Origin: CAYJAZ01 sp964371865
GTDB taxonomy: Bacteria; Desulfobacterota; Desulfovibrionia; Desulfovibrionales; Desulfovibrionaceae
DNA: 64,000 bases
NCBI GenBank assembly: GCA_964371865.1
Contig: CAYJOR010000007.1
Location: 1 to 64,000 of the forward strand
Reading direction: 5' to 3'
The translations under genes were made by a program, and so were the position numbers. Shown here piece after piece: positions 26,502-36,810 of this stretch (the first letter of the stretch is position 1; each line of letters begins with the position of its first letter). Below the pieces are notes generated by a model. It did not search any database. It saw only the letters and a list, made by a program, of their open reading frames with translations, and was not told where the DNA came from.

Positions 26502-27695
26502 TTACCTATTTTGAATAAGGTCAAGCGTGTTGAAAACGTCAACACCATCTATTGCAGGTGATGCAACGTGACCTATAAGTGCAAGGAATTTTTCCAAGGC
26601 AACAACTGTAGCATTAGAAACATAAACAATATCTTTATCTTCTATCATAAAGTTTTGAGAGATGAAGAAAGAAGCAGGGTCGGCATAATCGAAACGATAG
26701 ATAGTAGGAACAGGAGCATTTTCAGTATAAAGGCTTACATCGCCTATTGTTTCTGGAGTGTTGATAAAATCCTCTTCAAATCTAAAAACAAAAACCCCGC
26801 TAGGATTTGCTTTTGAATCTGAAAGACCGCCTGAGCGCATAATAGCTTCTGCAAGGGATATACCTTGAGTTTCAAAATTCGTTTCTTTTGGTTGGCTTAC
26901 CGCACCCATAATGGTATAGCTTTTAGGCTGATATAATGCAGTTATGACATCGCCCGGAGCAAGTTCAATATTCTGGTTTGGATCTTGTATAATTGTCTGA
27001 ATAGGAAGAGTTGTGGAAATATTATCACGAGTAAATTGAACAGCAGTATGTTTTAAGGATTCCGCTGCACCGCCGGCTTTTGCAATAACATCAAGTAATT
27101 TTTCACGTTTAGGCGTAAGAGGAATAACGGTATTTGATCTAAAGTCACCAAGTACTGTCACCTCAGAAGTATTATTTTTTGAAAATTGCACCATTACTTG
27201 AGGTGAATTTGCTTTGCCTTCCAAGCGTCTTGTAATATCCTGTTCAATTTGGCGGATTGTGCGCCCTTGAACTTTAACATCTCCAATAAAAGGAACAGTG
27301 ATTCTTCCATCTTCAAGCACCATTTGACTCGGCAAAACTTCTGCTTTACCTGAACTTAGTGTCCCTGTAGCAAGGTCAATACCGGCTCCGCCAAAGAGAA
27401 GTTGAGGGTATGATTCCCAAATTGTTACAACTAAGAAATCGCCCGGATTCGCTACATAAGAAAAGTCAGATTCTTCTAGAAAAAGTTCTGAAAAAAGAGG
27501 CATTTTCTTTTTTTCTGTAAGTGCTAAAACTAAGTTTGTATCAACATTTTGTATAACAATTCCTTCAAGTAATTCAGAAGTGTTTGCACTTTCAATTGCT
27601 CTGGTGGAAGGACCGGAAGTTGGCATTGCAGCACAAGATGCAAGAAAAAAAGGTAAGACAAAAAGAATAATTGAACGAGGGGTAAGTGAAAGCAT
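26502..27695 (-). CDS. kpsD: Outer-membrane polysaccharide export lipoprotein (BexD/CtrA/KpsD family)
   Basis: The 397-residue protein begins with a lipoprotein signal ending in FLASCAAM, with the lipidated cysteine near residue 21. Inside are a Poly_export domain (NPGDFLVVTIWESYPQLLFG, DGRITVPFIGDVKVQGRTIR) and repeated SLBB-like units (SEVTVLGDFRSN, SYTIMGAVSQPKETNFETQG). The length matches BexD and CtrA of Haemophilus and Neisseria better than E. coli KpsD, which is longer. It should form the outer-membrane ring for capsule exit together with KpsE. It starts 14 bases after the oxoamine synthase gene with an AAAGAG site, tying the lipid-type enzymes to export. Confidence 0.9.
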   Translation of the reverse strand: MLSLTPRSIILFVLPFFLASCAAMPTSGPSTRAIESANTSELLEGIVIQNVDTNLVLALTEKKKMPLFSELFLEESDFSYVANPGDFLVVTIWESYPQLLFGGAGIDLATGTLSSGKAEVLPSQMVLEDGRITVPFIGDVKVQGRTIRQIEQDITRRLEGKANSPQVMVQFSKNNTSEVTVLGDFRSNTVIPLTPKREKLLDVIAKAGGAAESLKHTAVQFTRDNISTTLPIQTIIQDPNQNIELAPGDVITALYQPKSYTIMGAVSQPKETNFETQGISLAEAIMRSGGLSDSKANPSGVFVFRFEEDFINTPETIGDVSLYTENAPVPTIYRFDYADPASFFISQNFMIEDKDIVYVSNATVVALEKFLALIGHVASPAIDGVDVFNTLDLIQNR

Positions 27696-27709
27696 TTGTT
27701 TCTCTTTTA

Positions 27710-29020
27710 TTATAGGATTTGTTTTAGAGCTTTACAAGTTGTTTCAAGCTCTTCTTTTGTATGTGTTGCAGAAATAAAAAATCTTAAGCGTGCGCTTTTT
27801 TCTTCAACCGCGGGGTGAATGATAGGCTGAACATTAATCCCCATTTCAAATAGTTTATTCGATGCAGAAACGGCTTTACGGCTACTGCCAAGAACAACCG
27901 GTACTACACAATACCCCTCTGAGAGACCTATGTCAATGTTCTCTTTTTTGAGGAGTTCACAAAAATATTGAGTGTTTTCACGTAGAGCTTTAACTCTTTG
28001 AGGTTCTCGTTCTAATAATTCCAGAGCCTTATTAGAAGCTGCCGCCAATACAGGTGAAATTCCAACACTATATACAAAACCGGGTGCATCATGTTTTAAA
28101 ATATCAATAAGAACTTGAGAACCGGCTATATATCCGCCTGATGATGCTAAAGTTTTGCTGAGAGTTCCCATCCAAATATCAACATCTGCGGAGTCAACAC
28201 TGTATTCTTCCATGCTTCCTCTTCCTGTTTCACCAAGTACACCAAGAGCATGAGCTTCATCAATCATTAAGAAACACTGATAGCGTTTTTTTAGTTCAAC
28301 AAGTTTTGGTAAGTCGATAGAGTCACCGTCCATACTGTAAACACCCTCGGCAACAATAAGAGCTCGTTCGTATTGCCCACGATGATCAATAAGGATTTTT
28401 TCTAAATTTTCAAGATTGTTATGAGGAAACGATTTTCTTGTGGCTCCTGAAAGTTGAATCCCTTCAATAATACTATTATGGATAAGGCTATCATGAATGA
28501 TAAGGTCGTTAGGGCCAAAAAGAGTACGTAAGCTCGTAACATTACAAGCATGACCACTTACAAAAACAAGACTTGCTTCTGTATTATAGAATTTAGCCAA
28601 AGCTTGTTCAAATTTGTTTTGAATATCTTTATCGCCGGCAACAAGACGTGAAGCACCGGAAGAAGTTCCATACATATCAACAGCTTCTTTAGCCGCTTTA
28701 TTCACTTCTTCATGGCTTGAAAGCCCTAGATAATTATAATGAGAAAAGTTGAGATATTCTTTGCCGCCAATTATTGTTCTCGAACCGGCTTGTGCTTCAT
28801 GTGTACGAAAAAAAGGATTTTCTATGCGAAAATGTTCGGCTGATTTTCTCATAAGATTGATTTTTTCGTATGATGGAAGACTGTCGAAACGTGTATATTT
28901 TTCGGGTAGGTTTGTCGATAGATGAGCTTTAACATCAACACTTTCTTCTGATTGTGCAGAGTTTTTTCTTTGGAGCACTCGGTTAAGCAGGTTTGAAACT
29001 GATGATTTTTCTTGAGACAT
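27710..29020 (-). CDS. PLP-dependent alpha-oxoamine synthase (RkpG/WcbT type, BioF/SPT family)
   Basis: The 436-residue protein belongs to the family of BioF, serine palmitoyltransferase and CqsA. It shows LNFSHYNYLGLSSHEEV, the SGHACN segment, MIDEAHALGVLGETGRGS (the aspartate holds the PLP ring nitrogen) and TLSKTLASSGGYIAGS, whose lysine near 288 should form the PLP aldimine. About 60 N-terminal residues before the fold are unusual for BioF. These enzymes decarboxylatively join an amino acid to an acyl thioester. Next to a PKS that lacks a thioesterase, it probably releases the acyl chain as an alpha-aminoketone. Homologues beside capsule genes are RkpG (Sinorhizobium) and WcbT (Burkholderia). 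The amino acid used cannot be read from sequence. Confidence 0.88.
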   Translation of the reverse strand: MSQEKSSVSNLLNRVLQRKNSAQSEESVDVKAHLSTNLPEKYTRFDSLPSYEKINLMRKSAEHFRIENPFFRTHEAQAGSRTIIGGKEYLNFSHYNYLGLSSHEEVNKAAKEAVDMYGTSSGASRLVAGDKDIQNKFEQALAKFYNTEASLVFVSGHACNVTSLRTLFGPNDLIIHDSLIHNSIIEGIQLSGATRKSFPHNNLENLEKILIDHRGQYERALIVAEGVYSMDGDSIDLPKLVELKKRYQCFLMIDEAHALGVLGETGRGSMEEYSVDSADVDIWMGTLSKTLASSGGYIAGSQVLIDILKHDAPGFVYSVGISPVLAAASNKALELLEREPQRVKALRENTQYFCELLKKENIDIGLSEGYCVVPVVLGSSRKAVSASNKLFEMGINVQPIIHPAVEEKSARLRFFISATHTKEELETTCKALKQIL

Positions 29021-29062
29021 CTAAGGTTGTTTCCTTTTTATATTCGTTCGTTATAGTAGTAA

Positions 29063-32000
29063 TTATGATTTTATTTTTTCTGAAATCTTTATTTGTTCGC
29101 TCTCAGAAATGCTTTCACCATGAGTTTCAAGAATTTCTTTTAGAGCTGTATCATCGTCTAAGGCTTGGTCATGTGTTGTGCCGGTAAGCTTTTCAACTAA
29201 CTTTGAAGCTATAGTTTCTATTGTTGGTGAACCTTGGAAAAGTATAGCAGGCAAGCGCACACTAAAAGTTTTTTCAAGTGCAAGTGCAAGTTCAACAGCC
29301 ATTAAGGAGTCTAAACCAAGAGACTGTAGACTTTGAGTTCTGTTTATATGTTTTGTATCAAGCGAAAGAATAGTACCAAGTTCTATTGTAAGCATTTCAC
29401 AGATAGTGTCAAACACTTCACTTTCACTCATGCTTGCAAACTTTTGAACAAGATCAACAGTACTTAAATCATTTTGGGAAGTTTTTATAGACGCAAAAAG
29501 GTTTCTGTAGCGAGATGCAGTATAAGGAAGATTATTTTTAACTTGCGCCCAATCCACATTTGTAATGATAGAGAGAGTTTTACCTTCTGACAATACTTTA
29601 CCAAGTTCATCAAGTGCTTCTTTCGATGAAAGCACCGGTGCCCCTAGATAGTTTTCAAGGCTTGATTTAACCTTACTGTGTTTTACCAAGTAACCAACGT
29701 CACCTATAGGACCAAAAGCTACGCAAGTAGCCGGTAATCCGATATCTTTTCTTAGTAAAGCTAAAGCTTCTTGCCCCGCATTTGCGGCAACATAGTTTGC
29801 TTGACCAACATTACCTAAAGCTACTGAAATAGAAGAATAAAGTATGAAATGATTGAGTTCAACTCCTTCAACGTCCACACTTGCTTTATGTAGATTCCAT
29901 GCGCCTATGAGTTTAGGATTAAGAACTTTATCATAAGATTCTTGATTCATTTGTCCTAAAAGTCGGTCATCATAAATTGCAGCGGCATGCAAGATACCCT
30001 TTAACTGCAATTCCCTATTTAAAGCATATTTTGCTTGAATTTTTTCTATTAATTCATGGACATCTTTTTCATTGGTCACATCACAAGCTTCAATTGAAAT
30101 TTCAACGCCTAAAGCTTTAAATTCTTCAAGAATTTCAGGTGCTTTATTGTATTCCATTCCTCGGCGACTTGAAAGAACAAGAGATTTTACTCCTTGAGAA
30201 ACTAACCATTTAGCACTCTCAAGACCAAAACCCTCAAGTCCACCAACAACAAGCCATGTTCCTTCAGAATTCCAGTTTTTCTTATTTGATTTTAGATTTT
30301 TTGGAACTATTTGAGAAGGTTCTTCATCAAAAGTAATAACAATTTTACCTATGTGCTGTGCTTGTTGCATACTTCTATAGGCTTCAATTATTTGATCTGC
30401 TGTGAATGTGCGTACCGGAAGAGGTGAGAGTATATTTTCATGGAACAGTTTCATTAAATCCTTGAAAATTTTAGATGAAAGTTCAGGGCGTGCAACTAAC
30501 ATTTGATCGGCATCTATCGCAAAATAAGAGATATTATCCTTTAAAGGAGCAAGTCCAAGAGTTGTATTTTCAACAAAGTCTCTTTTACCAAGCTCTAGGA
30601 ATCTACCAAATGGCTTGAGAAGAGAAATACTTCTGCGCATAAAATCGCCGGCAAGCGAGTTTAGAACAACATCAACACCTTTTCCGTCAGTATCTTTTTT
30701 GATTTGATCGACAAAGTCAAGGGAGCGAGAGTCGTAAATATGCTCAACACCCATCAAACGAAGAAGATCTCTTTTTTCATTACTTCCTGCTGTAGCATAG
30801 ATTTTTACGCCCAAATATTTTGCAATTTGTATAGCAGAAAGCCCAACACCACCGGCTGCGCCATGAATAAGTATTGTTTCATCTTTTTGCATTTGTGCAA
30901 GGTGTATCAGAGAGTAATAAGTTGTGAAAAATACAGTAGGAACAGATGCTGCATTGTCAAAAGACCAATGATTTGGCATGATTGCTAAAGCATATTCTTT
31001 GGTTGTAACAAATTTTGAATAAGATGATTTACCAAAGCCCACAACCTTATCACCTGCTTTAACACTTGTTACTGATGCGCCCACTCTTGAAACAATACCT
31101 GAAAACTCTAATCCAAGAGTTGGTCCGGCAAAGCCATTTTCAAAGACGTCGTCGGGTAAAAGGTCGAGTGAGAGCATGATGTCTCTAAAGTTTAAACCTG
31201 TTGCCATAGTTTGCACTTCAACATCATCGTCATCAAGCTTTTCTCTATCTTTTTCGTACCATTTAAGGTTATTGAGTGTACCGGCAGGTATGATGTCTAA
31301 CGTATAATTTTCACAATTTTCAGCTTTGATGTTACTTTCTTTTCCATAAGCAAGCATAGAAGCATATCTTTCATTTTCGGTAAGTATAACTTCATCAGTA
31401 AAATCGGTATGTTCTAATTCTTTTGCAATCTTAGAAGATAAAATATTTGCTGAAAGCTGCTCTGCGCCTAAAGTAGAAATTTCCACAAGCGAACATTTAG
31501 TATCTGATAGCTCATTCATTATCACGCGAGCCAAACCTGCAAAACTTGCTTGAGCCGGATTGATAGCTCTTTTTTGCAATTCTTTACTTGAGGAGTGTAC
31601 AGAGTGAGCAATATCGCAGAGTGAAGCACCGTGCGTGAAAATCCAGAAATGTATTTTATTTTCAAGAGCTTGGGATTTTTCATTGACAGCAAGAGCACAC
31701 TTAGTCAAATCAGCTAAGTCTGCACTTAAATCATTCATAGCAGAATTAATATCTTTTGTTAAAGCACGTAGATAGATAAAGTTATCGTAAGTGCTGTCAC
31801 TAGCTAAGAAAGGCTCTTCGTCACAAGAAATAGAGCATGTATGTTTCTTATCAGAAAGCTGCAATGATAGGGTCTTAGCAAGTTCTTCTGTTTCTTTATC
31901 AGCGAGTAGAAGGTATGAAGAATTTTTTTCATTTTCTTGTTGAATATCTTCTGCTTGAATAGAACTTTTTGCAAGAACTAAGAAAGCACCTTCATGAAGA

Positions 32001-35000
32001 TTTTTTGCTTCATTTTCTTTGTAAATAGTTATGTCTTTAAAAGATTTTTCTAGGAGTATTTTTTCCCAAGTTTCAGGAGATTTTAGGGAGGGTTGTTTTT
32101 GTTCGCCCCAATAGCTGTCATCTAAACCTTCGATATAGTTAGCACTCCAATCAGCATATCTTTCTGAAAGAACAAGAAGTGCATCTTCAAAAAGAGTATT
32201 ATTGATAGAATCAAGAGCGTATGAAAGAAGTTTTGTTTTATAAAGCATTTGGTCGACAATGACTAAGTCAAAGGAATTATTCTCTAAAACTTTATTGTTA
32301 GCCTTCCAATCCCTACTATTGAATTCGTGGGCAGAAATATTTAAATTGTCTGCATACAAGGAAAGAGCATTGCTGATAGTATCTTCATTTTCGCAAAGAA
32401 TTGTGAGTTTGAATCTATCCTGCGGAAGCAATTTTGACAGAATATGCATCATAAAATGAGGCGTATTGCTAAAATAGAGTATTTCTAAACAGTTTTCCTG
32501 AGGAAGCTTTTCTGTAATCTCAGTTAAAAGTGAAGCAATTGTGAGGTTTATTCCCAAGTATAGAGGGTCTGACGCATTGAGATTTTTTACAAGTGAAGAG
32601 GTGAGTACCAAGTCTTTTAACTGCTCAAGTTTCTCTTCTTTTCCCAAATAATCTTCAAATGATAGACTTATTCTACCTACTTTTAGTAAGTGCCCTAAAC
32701 TTTCAGGAGCGTTGAAGAGTAGAGTTTGCCAAATTTCTTTGCTTGTTGGTAATGTGTCAAGATTATTGAAGGTATAGTTTTCATTTTCAATAGTAAGAAT
32801 TTCTTCTTGAGCTAATAAGTCAAAGATCCATTTCCCATAAGGAGTGCTTTGTAAATTCGCAAAATTTTCGAGATTTGTTGTGTAAAGTTTATGACTTACT
32901 TCAACAAGTGAAGACAAAGTCAATGCTTCAATGAGTGGTAAACTTTCATTATACCATTTTACACGTCTATCAATGAAATTTTGTGAATTTAGTGAGGAAT
33001 CACAAGCCGTTGAAAGTAAAGATTTTGTATCAGCAAATTCAATACTTTTTTCTCTCTTGTATGGCTGTAGAACAGGCTCTAAATGCCAAGAAAGTTCTTT
33101 ATTTTTAGCTTGGTGAACTAATGGTGCGCTCTTGAATCTGCATGATGAAGCGCTTGCAACAAGATGACCGCTCTTATCAAGAAGTTCACAATTTGCGGTG
33201 AGAGTTCTTGATGAAATACGTATAATCTTTACTCTGATTTGAGTGATTTCTGCATGACTATAAATGCCTATTTTTCCAATTTTTACGGGAAGATAAGCCA
33301 TTGTTTTATGCGCAAGAGCAAAGGATTTTGCTTGTGCACCATTATTAATCAAAGCAATAAGAGAGTGAAAGCATGAATCGAGAACTGCAGGATGAAGAAT
33401 ATAAGAATTTTCTGAATTATCATCTATAGTTACATCTGCTTCAAGTACGTTGTCTTTGATAGAAAGAGCTTTAATTCCTTGGAAAATTTTCCCGTACTCA
33501 AGTCCAATAGATTTCGCTTCGGCATATAATTCATCAACTGAATAGTTCAAGCAATTAGTTGAATTATCAACAGAAGTATCAGAAAGACTTTCAATTTTAG
33601 CTTTTGTAAGATTTTCAACGTTTTTAGAGTCCGCAACAATATACGCGATAGCTTGCAAGTTCCAAGGATCATTGGATAAGCGTTGACGCGCAAAAATCCT
33701 TACTGTGCCGTCGTTTGTATTTATAGATGTGCGAACAGTTTGAGCGCAATTATCAAAAACAAGAGGGCTGAGAACCGATAAATTTTCTACTGCAAAATTA
33801 GAATCTTTTTTCCACTCAGAGGCTGCCGCTAAAGCAATTTCAGCGTAACCTGCCATAGGAAAAACGATAGCATCGCCGACTTTGTGATCAACGAGAATTG
33901 ACATCATTGCAGGATCAAGAACGTTTTCCCATGTCATTTCAGTAGTATCTATCTGCCAACCAAGAAGTGCATGGACTTTATCTTTTTTCCACGGTTTTTC
34001 ACTGCTGTATTCAACCCAATACCTTTCACTCTGCCACGCATAAGTTGGGAGATTCACCTTTTTACCGGCGTGAGGGAAGTAATTCTCAACAGTTTTAAAG
34101 TTTGATGCCAAGCAAATATGAAGAGCTGTTTCTTCAATACTTTGAGGAGTTTCATTAGATTTTGTTAAAGTAGGAAGTATACAAATGTTCTTTTTTAGTT
34201 GTTTTGCGCAATCTTTAACGTATCTTTGAAGTATGGCATTCGGAGAAATTTCAATGAAAATTTTGTAATCATTTTCTAATAAATAGTTGATACCATTCGC
34301 AAAGAAAACAGGTTTACGAACGTTATCTATCCAATAGTCTACATCTAGGATTTTACCGTCAATCTCCTTTCCGTATACTGTTGAAATGAATGAAACTTTT
34401 TTACTTGCACTTGGCTTCAAGCCAGAGAGCATTGATTTTAGTTGCGGTAAAATTCCATCTACGCAAGGACTATGAAAAGCATAATCTAAATCTAAAAATT
34501 TGAAATAAATATGATGGCTTGCACAATATTTTTCAATTTCTTGCATATGTTCAAAAGAACCCGAAAGTGTAACTTGTTGAGGGGCATTTACTCCTGCAAT
34601 GCAAACAAATTCATTTAGGCTCATTTCTTCAAGTAGCGAAGTTGCTTTTTCTGCTGATAATTTTGCAGCAGCCATTTTACCAAGTCCTACAGTCATATGT
34701 TGGCATTGACTTCTCACCGCAACAAGATGAATAGCCTGTTGTAAATCAAGAATACCTGCTGACCAAGCAGCAACAATTTCACCAACACTATGACCTAACA
34801 CTGCGTTTGGCTTGATGTTTTTAGCTCCAAGCATACGAGTAATTGCGACTTGTATCGCAAATAAAAGAGGTTGAGCAATTGAGGCTTTATCCAATTCTTC
34901 TTTTGTGCCATTTTTAATGAAATCTAAAATAGAAAAGTTGACTTCGGGAAGCATAAGTTCGTCAAGTTCTTTGATATGCTTTGTAAATTCTTCTGAAAGT

Positions 35001-36703
35001 TCAAGCATGTTTCTTGCCATTCCATGCCATTGCGCGCCGTTTCCTGAATAGACAAAGGCGAGCTTCATTTCTTCACTAGAATCAAGTACTGCCTCTTCTT
35101 TTACGAGTGCTGAACTAGCTTTATTGTTAGCAGAATTTTCTAGCTCTTCCGCCATTTGTGAAAGATTTGATGGGAGTAGAGCAATATTTTTCTCAAAGCG
35201 ATTTCTGTATGTAAAAGCAGAGAAAGCAAAGTCGTAGTAATCTTTTTCACTTATTTCTTTAAGTTTTTTTGCGTACTTGAGTGATAAACCATCGAGTGCT
35301 TCCTTAGTTGGCGCAGAAAGAAATAGAGGAGGATTTACTTGCGTATTTTCTTCATCATCTTTTTTAGTTTCATTTTTAGAAGAGCTTTCTTTCTTGATGA
35401 AATCAAAGGCGGCATCTGCTGATTGTAAAATTGCGTGCGCATTCGCACCGCCAAATCCAAAGGAGTTTATCGCTGCTGTGATAGTTTTATTTTCAGAATT
35501 TAGTGGTGTATATTCAGTAACATATTTAAGATTCAAGTTCTCAAAATCAATATGTGGATTTGGTTCAAGCGTATAAGGAATTGGAGGTAGAGCGCGGTTT
35601 TTTAGAGCTAAAATCATTTTTACCATACTAGCCATACCAGAGCCAGACTCTAAATGCCCTGTAGTTCCTTTAACTGTTGAGAGTAAAAGAGGTTTTTCAC
35701 GATTTTTTCCATAAACATTGCTTACAGCCTTAGCTTCTATTGGATCGCCAACTTCTGTGCCTGTTGCGTGCATTTCGATAAAGTCGAAGTCGTTAGAGCT
35801 AAGTCCGCTTTTATCAAGGACTTTTTGCATAAGCTCTGTTTGTCCGTCAATACTTGGGATTGTGATACCTGTTTTTCTTCTACCGTCGACGTTTATTCCT
35901 GTGTTTTGGATAATAGCGTGAATTTTATCATTATTTTCTATAGCATCTTCAAGTGGTTTGATTAATAATACAGCACCGCCTTCACCTCGAACATAGCCTT
36001 TAGCCTTAGCATCAAAAGGAAGAGATTCGCCTGTTGCGCTTATCATAGATGCTTTACTAAAGCCCACAAAAGCATATGGGTGCATAAGAATATTTATGCC
36101 ACCAACTAAAGCCATTGGAACTTCTTTATTACGAATTGCTTCGCAAGCATTGTGTAAGGCTACTAAAGATGATGAACAAGCTGTATCAACGGCAAATGAA
36201 GGGCCGTGCAAATCGAATACATAAGAGATTCTATTTGCGGCAATACTCATTGTGTTACCCGTCATGGAATAGGCAGTCATTGCTGATAAATCGTCAATGA
36301 TACTCATACCATAGTCAAGCCCTGAGATACCTACATACACACCGCAATCAGAACCGGCAATTGTTTGTGAAGGAATATTAGCATCTTCAAAAGTTTCGTA
36401 TGCCATTGTTAAAAGAAGGCGTTGTTGCGGGTCTAAAAGAGCGGCTTCTCTTGGAGATATACTAAAAAACTGAGCATCGAACTTGTCGATATCATTAAGA
36501 ATACCGGCTTTAAAAGTAACGCTGCGCCCTTGTTCATTTCTTACATTGTGTTGAAGAGTTTTTGTTTCCCATCTATTTTCTGGAACTTCTGTTATTAAAC
36601 ATTGTTTATTTAGTAATGCTTGCCAAAACACTTCATTATTATCCATGCCTTGGGGTAATCTAAACGACATTCCAACAATTGCTAAAGGAAGATTCTTACT
36701 CAC
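29063..36703 (-). CDS. Highly reducing type I polyketide synthase of the capsule locus (RkpA/WcbR type)
   Basis: This 2546-residue synthase starts at GTG 36703. Domain order: KS (1-430, active Cys176 in DTACSSSL, His312 in HATGTE, His350 in GTTGHLES); AT (about 545-860, GHSVGE near 640 and an AFHS motif suggesting malonyl-CoA); DH (about 900-1180, HKVGDAIVFP and LHPAVLDSCFH); a degenerate methyltransferase-like region (about 1250-1620) without a glycine-rich SAM loop; ER (about 1830-2130, HGAAGGVGLSAIQIAK); KR (about 2150-2400, GGLEGFGLE, YSSIS and GQANYVAANA); ACP (about 2435-2515, LGLDSLMAVEL). There is no thioesterase. The set predicts iterative synthesis of a largely reduced acyl chain. 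Size and setting match RkpA of Sinorhizobium, thought to make a lipid for K-antigen. It ends 42 bases before the oxoamine synthase gene. Confidence 0.92.
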   Translation of the reverse strand: MSKNLPLAIVGMSFRLPQGMDNNEVFWQALLNKQCLITEVPENRWETKTLQHNVRNEQGRSVTFKAGILNDIDKFDAQFFSISPREAALLDPQQRLLLTMAYETFEDANIPSQTIAGSDCGVYVGISGLDYGMSIIDDLSAMTAYSMTGNTMSIAANRISYVFDLHGPSFAVDTACSSSLVALHNACEAIRNKEVPMALVGGINILMHPYAFVGFSKASMISATGESLPFDAKAKGYVRGEGGAVLLIKPLEDAIENNDKIHAIIQNTGINVDGRRKTGITIPSIDGQTELMQKVLDKSGLSSNDFDFIEMHATGTEVGDPIEAKAVSNVYGKNREKPLLLSTVKGTTGHLESGSGMASMVKMILALKNRALPPIPYTLEPNPHIDFENLNLKYVTEYTPLNSENKTITAAINSFGFGGANAHAILQSADAAFDFIKKESSSKNETKKDDEENTQVNPPLFLSAPTKEALDGLSLKYAKKLKEISEKDYYDFAFSAFTYRNRFEKNIALLPSNLSQMAEELENSANNKASSALVKEEAVLDSSEEMKLAFVYSGNGAQWHGMARNMLELSEEFTKHIKELDELMLPEVNFSILDFIKNGTKEELDKASIAQPLLFAIQVAITRMLGAKNIKPNAVLGHSVGEIVAAWSAGILDLQQAIHLVAVRSQCQHMTVGLGKMAAAKLSAEKATSLLEEMSLNEFVCIAGVNAPQQVTLSGSFEHMQEIEKYCASHHIYFKFLDLDYAFHSPCVDGILPQLKSMLSGLKPSASKKVSFISTVYGKEIDGKILDVDYWIDNVRKPVFFANGINYLLENDYKIFIEISPNAILQRYVKDCAKQLKKNICILPTLTKSNETPQSIEETALHICLASNFKTVENYFPHAGKKVNLPTYAWQSERYWVEYSSEKPWKKDKVHALLGWQIDTTEMTWENVLDPAMMSILVDHKVGDAIVFPMAGYAEIALAAASEWKKDSNFAVENLSVLSPLVFDNCAQTVRTSINTNDGTVRIFARQRLSNDPWNLQAIAYIVADSKNVENLTKAKIESLSDTSVDNSTNCLNYSVDELYAEAKSIGLEYGKIFQGIKALSIKDNVLEADVTIDDNSENSYILHPAVLDSCFHSLIALINNGAQAKSFALAHKTMAYLPVKIGKIGIYSHAEITQIRVKIIRISSRTLTANCELLDKSGHLVASASSCRFKSAPLVHQAKNKELSWHLEPVLQPYKREKSIEFADTKSLLSTACDSSLNSQNFIDRRVKWYNESLPLIEALTLSSLVEVSHKLYTTNLENFANLQSTPYGKWIFDLLAQEEILTIENENYTFNNLDTLPTSKEIWQTLLFNAPESLGHLLKVGRISLSFEDYLGKEEKLEQLKDLVLTSSLVKNLNASDPLYLGINLTIASLLTEITEKLPQENCLEILYFSNTPHFMMHILSKLLPQDRFKLTILCENEDTISNALSLYADNLNISAHEFNSRDWKANNKVLENNSFDLVIVDQMLYKTKLLSYALDSINNTLFEDALLVLSERYADWSANYIEGLDDSYWGEQKQPSLKSPETWEKILLEKSFKDITIYKENEAKNLHEGAFLVLAKSSIQAEDIQQENEKNSSYLLLADKETEELAKTLSLQLSDKKHTCSISCDEEPFLASDSTYDNFIYLRALTKDINSAMNDLSADLADLTKCALAVNEKSQALENKIHFWIFTHGASLCDIAHSVHSSSKELQKRAINPAQASFAGLARVIMNELSDTKCSLVEISTLGAEQLSANILSSKIAKELEHTDFTDEVILTENERYASMLAYGKESNIKAENCENYTLDIIPAGTLNNLKWYEKDREKLDDDDVEVQTMATGLNFRDIMLSLDLLPDDVFENGFAGPTLGLEFSGIVSRVGASVTSVKAGDKVVGFGKSSYSKFVTTKEYALAIMPNHWSFDNAASVPTVFFTTYYSLIHLAQMQKDETILIHGAAGGVGLSAIQIAKYLGVKIYATAGSNEKRDLLRLMGVEHIYDSRSLDFVDQIKKDTDGKGVDVVLNSLAGDFMRRSISLLKPFGRFLELGKRDFVENTTLGLAPLKDNISYFAIDADQMLVARPELSSKIFKDLMKLFHENILSPLPVRTFTADQIIEAYRSMQQAQHIGKIVITFDEEPSQIVPKNLKSNKKNWNSEGTWLVVGGLEGFGLESAKWLVSQGVKSLVLSSRRGMEYNKAPEILEEFKALGVEISIEACDVTNEKDVHELIEKIQAKYALNRELQLKGILHAAAIYDDRLLGQMNQESYDKVLNPKLIGAWNLHKASVDVEGVELNHFILYSSISVALGNVGQANYVAANAGQEALALLRKDIGLPATCVAFGPIGDVGYLVKHSKVKSSLENYLGAPVLSSKEALDELGKVLSEGKTLSIITNVDWAQVKNNLPYTASRYRNLFASIKTSQNDLSTVDLVQKFASMSESEVFDTICEMLTIELGTILSLDTKHINRTQSLQSLGLDSLMAVELALALEKTFSVRLPAILFQGSPTIETIASKLVEKLTGTTHDQALDDDTALKEILETHGESISESEQIKISEKIKS

Positions 36704-36739
36704 AATATACTCTACTATAAAAGGTTACACAACGGGAAC

Positions 36740-36810
36740 GATAAAAGATTTTATCATCCAGCATACAAAAAAGTGAAGAAGAGAATATACTATGATGTCT
36801 TAAAAGTCAA
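36740..36810 (-). promoter_or_regulatory. Candidate promoter and leader of the capsule operon
   Basis: The 290-base gap between the divergent PKS and galE genes holds, on the minus strand, TTGACT (36810-36805) and TATTCT (36787-36782) with 17-base spacing. This predicts a leader of about 70 bases. A perfect inverted repeat (GATAAAAGATTTTATC, 36740-36755) lies in that leader and could be a hairpin or operator. No JUMPstart/ops element is visible in the gap. This is by eye only. Confidence 0.4.

Noticed and set aside
27710..29020. Biotin synthesis role (BioF) for the oxoamine synthase
   Set aside because: There are no other bio genes. The N-terminal extension and the position between a PKS and export genes favour a capsule lipid role.
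29063..36703. Polyunsaturated fatty acid synthase or secreted polyketide antibiotic
   Set aside because: There is one ACP only, no PUFA-type tandem ACPs, no phosphopantetheinyl transferase, resistance or tailoring genes nearby, and tight linkage to kps genes.
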